Shown: positions 60,655 through 64,000 of the stretch, piece after piece
How the letters are laid out: each line of letters begins with the position of its first letter
Position numbering within the stretch: the stretch's first letter is position 1
Made by a program: the position numbers and the translations under genes
The notes under the pieces: generated by a model
Seen by the model: the letters and a program-made list of their open reading frames with translations, nothing else
Told to the model about the DNA's origin: nothing
Databases searched by the model: none
DNA from: Anomaloglossus baeobatrachus
Lineage: Eukaryota > Chordata > Amphibia > Anura > Aromobatidae
NCBI RefSeq assembly: GCF_048569485.1
Contig: NC_134353.1
Coordinates: forward strand, 701,084,958 to 701,148,957
DNA: 64,000 bases
Direction of reading: 5' to 3'

Positions 60655-61545
60655 ACTTTAAAGGGAACCTGTCACCAGATATGTCCCCTATAAGCTGCAG
60701 CTACCACCACTACAGCATTCTAGAGTACTTTATATAAGAGCCCAGGCCGCTGTGTACCTCACTGTGTAAATGTGTTTGGACAGTGGTTAAAAAAGGTCTA
60801 ACTGACTTCAGTCTTTGTGTAAGGGATTGCTGATCGGTACTTGACGAAGCTGGTGTTTAACGTCAATAATTATGTATACTGGCGTTTTCTAAATTGTTGC
60901 GTGCACTTAAAGTGCAGACTGGTCAGATGGGTGTCTCCGTTCTCCGGTACCAGTGTCCCCTCTTTCGGCCATCTTTGTTCTCCTTCTTCTGAAGCCTGGG
61001 TGCATAACGCGTCCTACGTCATCCACACTAGCCAGCATTGAGGTCCTGCACAGACGCACTTTGATCTGCTTTGAACAGGGCAGATCAAAGTATTCTAGTG
61101 CGCATGCACGGGAACTCAATGCCGGCTAGTATGCATGACATAGGACACATCATGCACCCAGGCTTCAGAATAAGGAGGACAAAGATGGCCGAAAGAGGAG
61201 GCGCCGGTACCGGAGACACCCATCCGATCACTCTGCACCACACCGCCTCTAGGTGAGTATTATAAAGTGATTTTTATGTTCTACACAGCGGCCTAGGCGT
61301 TTATATACAGTATTCTAGAATGCTGTATATAAGAGCCCACTGGTGGTGGCCGCAGCTTATAGTCGCCAAATTTGGTGACAGGTTCCCTTTAAGTGTACGC
61401 AACAATTTAGAAAACGAAAGTGTACATAATTATTGATGTCAATCACCAACTTCTTCAAGTACCGATCAGCAATCCTTACATAAAGATTGAAGTTAGACCT
61501 TCCTTAACCGCTATCCAAATACATTTACACAGTAAGGTAATTTGA
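60655..61545. mobile_element. Composite foldback element
   Basis: TTTAAAGGGAACCTGTCACC (60657) pairs with GGTGACAGGTTCCCTTTAA (61374-61392). A second inverted pair joins 60780-60908 to 61392-61520 (CTAAATTGTTGCGTGCACTT / AAGTGTACGCAACAATTTAG). A third, central pair lies around 61075 (GCACTTTGATCTGC / GCAGATCAAAGT). This suggests one foldback element inserted in another. Confidence 0.7.
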
Positions 61546-61948
61546 AGCTTGTGGGTCCCAATCAAAAATCTCCAACAGGGACTTCAACCATAACATGTCT
61601 TTAAAAAAATTGGCCTTCCAATATGAGCCAAAGGGACCTTTTGGCCATCTGGGCTCAAAGGCCATAGGCGTGCAAGTTTCTTTACTCCAGATATGACAGC
61701 AGTGAAGAAGACATCAATCAAGCCAATGGGGTGTGATTACAGGACATGAAGTCAGACTAGTCTGGGTGAACAGATGTTCTGCCGTATAAGTGCTGGCTAA
61801 TTTACATATAATATCCAATGCTATAAAAATGTTCTTTCTACGTATAAAATAGAGTTTTGGAACAGCAATCATTTGATTACAATACAGGAAAAGGGCTCTG
61901 ACAGATAATGGTGCCATTTCGAGGGTCTTGGAGACTTAGCAAGTTCCC
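61546..61948. other. TANGO2 intron, unassigned
   Basis: No exon matching the next upstream TANGO2 segment and no repeat recognised. Confidence 0.45.
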
Positions 61949-61952
61949 TTAA

Positions 61953-62035
61953 CACTGGAACTACTGAGGTAGTCATTTTGACTACTTTGCACCACGTATT
62001 TCTATATAGGTGTCACGAGTCCAGTAGTTCTAGTG
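61953..62035. mobile_element. 83-bp TTAA-target miniature element
   Basis: It is bounded by TTAA at 61949-61952 and 62036-62039 with ends CACTGGAACTACTG and CAGTAGTTCTAGTG. It is one of the smallest complete TTAA elements possible, and probably piggyBac-like. Confidence 0.7.
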
Positions 62036-62340
62036 TTAAAATGTACTTTTAAGCCACCTGCCCCTCACTATTACTGAAAATCACGATGCGTATTTATACC
62101 TACATGAAAACTGTGCTCAGACTGTTTATTCCATGCTTTGAAAAACCTCAGCTGTTTTGAAGATAGATGTGGCGAATGCAAATAGTCATTTTACTTTATA
62201 GGACAAAGGAAACTCCACCTGCTGAAATGTTGAACAGCCATATATCTTGTGGAAAAAGCCCTGCCTGACCTTAAACTCAGCAACAAAGGTCTGATCATCA
62301 GACATAATACAGATTTCTGAAGCGATGTGCATGCTATATA

Positions 62341-63991
62341 CAGTCAGGGCCAGAAATATTTGGACAGTGACACAAGTTTTGTTATTTTAGCTGTTTACAA
62401 AAACATGTTCAGAAATACAATTATATATATAATATGGGCTGAAAGTGCACACTCCCAGCTGCAATATGAGAGTTTTCACATCCAAATCGGAGAAAGGGTT
62501 TAGGAATCATAGCTCTGTAATGCATAGCCTCCTCTTTTTCAAGGGACCAAAAGTAATTGGACAAGGGACTCTAAGGGCTGCAATTAACTTTGAAGGTGTC
62601 TCCCTCGTTAACCTGTAATCAATGAAGTAGTTAAAAGGTCTGGGGTTGATTACAGGTGTGTGGTTTTGCATTTGGAAGCTGTTGCTGTGACCAGACAACA
62701 TGCGGTCTAAGGAACTCTCAATTGAGGTGAAGCAGAACATCCTGAGGCTGAAAAAAAGAAAAAATCCATCAGAGAGATAGCAGACATGCTTGGAGTAGCA
62801 AAATCAACAGTCGGGTACATTCTGAGAAAAAAGGAATTGAATGGTGAGCTTGGGAACTCAAAAAGGCCTGGGCGTCCACGGATGACAACAGTGGTGGATG
62901 ATCGCCGCATACTTTCTTTGGTGAAGAAGAACCCGTTCACAACATCAACTGAAGTCCAGAACACTCTCAGTGAAGTAGGTGTATCTGTCTCTAAGTCAAC
63001 AGTAAAGAGAAGACTCCATGAAAGTAAATACAAAGGGTTCACATCTAGATGCAAACCATTCATCAATTCCAAAAATAGACAGGCCAGCGTTAAATTTGCT
63101 GAAAAACACCTCATGAAGCCAGCTCAGTTCTGGAAAAGTATTCTATGGACAGATGAGACAAAGATCAACCTGTACCAGAATGATGGGAAGAAAAAAGTTT
63201 GGAGAAGAAAGGGAACGGCACATGATCCAAGGCACACCACATCCTCTGTAAAACATGGTGGAGGCAACGTGATGGCATGGGCATGCATGGCTTTCAATGG
63301 CACTGGGTCACTTGTGTTTATTGATGACATAACAGCAGACAAGAGTAGCCGGATGAATTCTGAAGTGTACCGGGATATACTTTCAGCCCAGATTCAGCCC
63401 AATGCTGCAAAGTTGATCGGACGGCGCTTCATAGTACAGATGGACAATGACCCCAAGCATACAGCCAAAGCTACCCAGGAGTTCATGAGTGCAAAAAAGT
63501 GGAACATTCTGCAATGGCCAAGTCAATCACCAGATCTTAACCCAATTGAGCATGCATTTCACTTGCTCAAATCCAGACTTAAGACGGAAAGACCCACAAA
63601 CAAGCAAGACCTGAAGGCTGCGGCTGTAAAGGCCTGGCAAAGCATTAAGAAGGAGGAAACCCAGCGTTTGGTGATGTCCATGGGTTCCAGACTTAAGGCA
63701 GTGACTGCCTCCAAAGGATTCGCAACAAAATATTGAAAATAAAAATATTTTGTTTGGGTTTGGTTTATTTGTCCAATTACTTTTGACCTCCTAAAATGTG
63801 GAGTGTTTGTAAAGAAATGTGTACAATTCCTACAATTTCTATCAGATATTTTTGTTCAAACCTTCAAATTAAATGTTACAATCTGCACTTGAATTCTGTT
63901 GTAGAGGTTTCATTTCAAATCCAATGTGGTGGCATGCAGAGCCCAACTCGCGAAAATTGTGTCACTGTCCAAATATTTCTGGACCTAACTG
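62341..63991 (+). mobile_element. Tc1-like transposon, nearly intact
   Basis: Termini CAGTCAGGGCCAGAAATATT and ..AATATTTCTGGACCTAACTG are flanked by TA at 62339-62340 and 63992-63993. The 1651-bp length and the position of the transposase are normal. It looks like the youngest autonomous-type element in the window. Confidence 0.95.
62701..63736 (+). pseudogene. Tc1-like transposase, one base from open
   Basis: The start ATG at 62701 reads MRSKELSIEVKQNILRLKK, then meets a stop because the A run at 62751-62757 has seven A where eight would keep frame. From about 62760 the correct frame runs without a stop to TGA at 63734-63736: EIADMLGVAKSTVGYILRKK (helix-turn-helix), PGRPRMT (AT-hook-like GRPR), ILWTDETKINLY (first Asp), VQMDNDPKHTAKATQ (second Asp), SPDLNPIEHAFH (Glu; 34-residue spacing class) and an end ASKGFATKY. 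All three catalytic residues are present. An assembly error in the A run could also explain the shift. Confidence 0.92.
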
Positions 63992-64000
63992 TATATATGT

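Overview
The window reads as intronic and 3'-flanking DNA of a vertebrate, most likely a frog or toad. Vertebrate-type GT-AG exons sit in a dense mixture of Tc1/mariner, hAT, PIF/Harbinger-like and TTAA-target transposons, Penelope-like elements (PLEs), an L1-type tail, a tRNA-derived SINE and LTR fossils. Several repeats (the TTTACACGC miniature elements, the TTAA elements with CCCCTTCA ends, the TAGTGATGGGC hAT family) look typical of anuran genomes. That placement is inferred from remembered repeat families, not from a database search. There is no operon, phage or CRISPR content.

The one host gene I can support is TANGO2, on the minus strand. Its last four coding exons lie at 56631-56701, 32535-32688, 29049-29153 and 18627-18747 (stop codon at 18627-18629). 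Splice sites, phases and reading frame agree across all four. They encode the C-terminal 149 residues or so of the protein. Earlier exons must lie beyond 64000. The introns are about 23.9, 3.4 and 10.3 kb and consist largely of transposons; positions 1-18000 are downstream of the gene.

Layout. 1-2562: a repeat-rich DNA element (about 380-bp and 111-bp tandem repeats, a G-rich tract) inserted in a Tc1 copy. 2810-9290: intergenic DNA with LTR fossils, Tc1 fragments and a TTAA element. 9740-10912: a PLE end and a miniature element. 10952-16065: one mariner copy split by a TTAA element, a hAT element and a SINE/PLE block. 16066-18626: a miniature element, then unique DNA with the TANGO2 3' UTR. 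18748-29048 (intron): a 952-bp Harbinger-like element, a PLE end with a well-formed hammerhead ribozyme, and a large hAT nest at 21110-26793. 29154-32534: a 592-bp miniature element and a 1.37-kb hAT element with a minisatellite. 32689-56630: miniature elements, a Tc1 with a long transposase frame, a second hAT copy whose minisatellite has grown to 2.2 kb, an L1 tail, a second Tc1, and a PLE with inverted terminal repeats interrupted by a solo LTR. 56702-64000: a 3.66-kb foldback hAT element with a perfect 8-bp target duplication, further foldback elements, an 83-bp TTAA element and a nearly intact Tc1.

The points most worth a second look are the hammerhead at 20335-20378 and its decayed relatives, the nests that give a relative insertion order, the minisatellite shared by two hAT copies, and the Tc1 at 62341-63991, whose transposase differs from an open frame by one base in a poly-A run. 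I found no clearly undescribed system.
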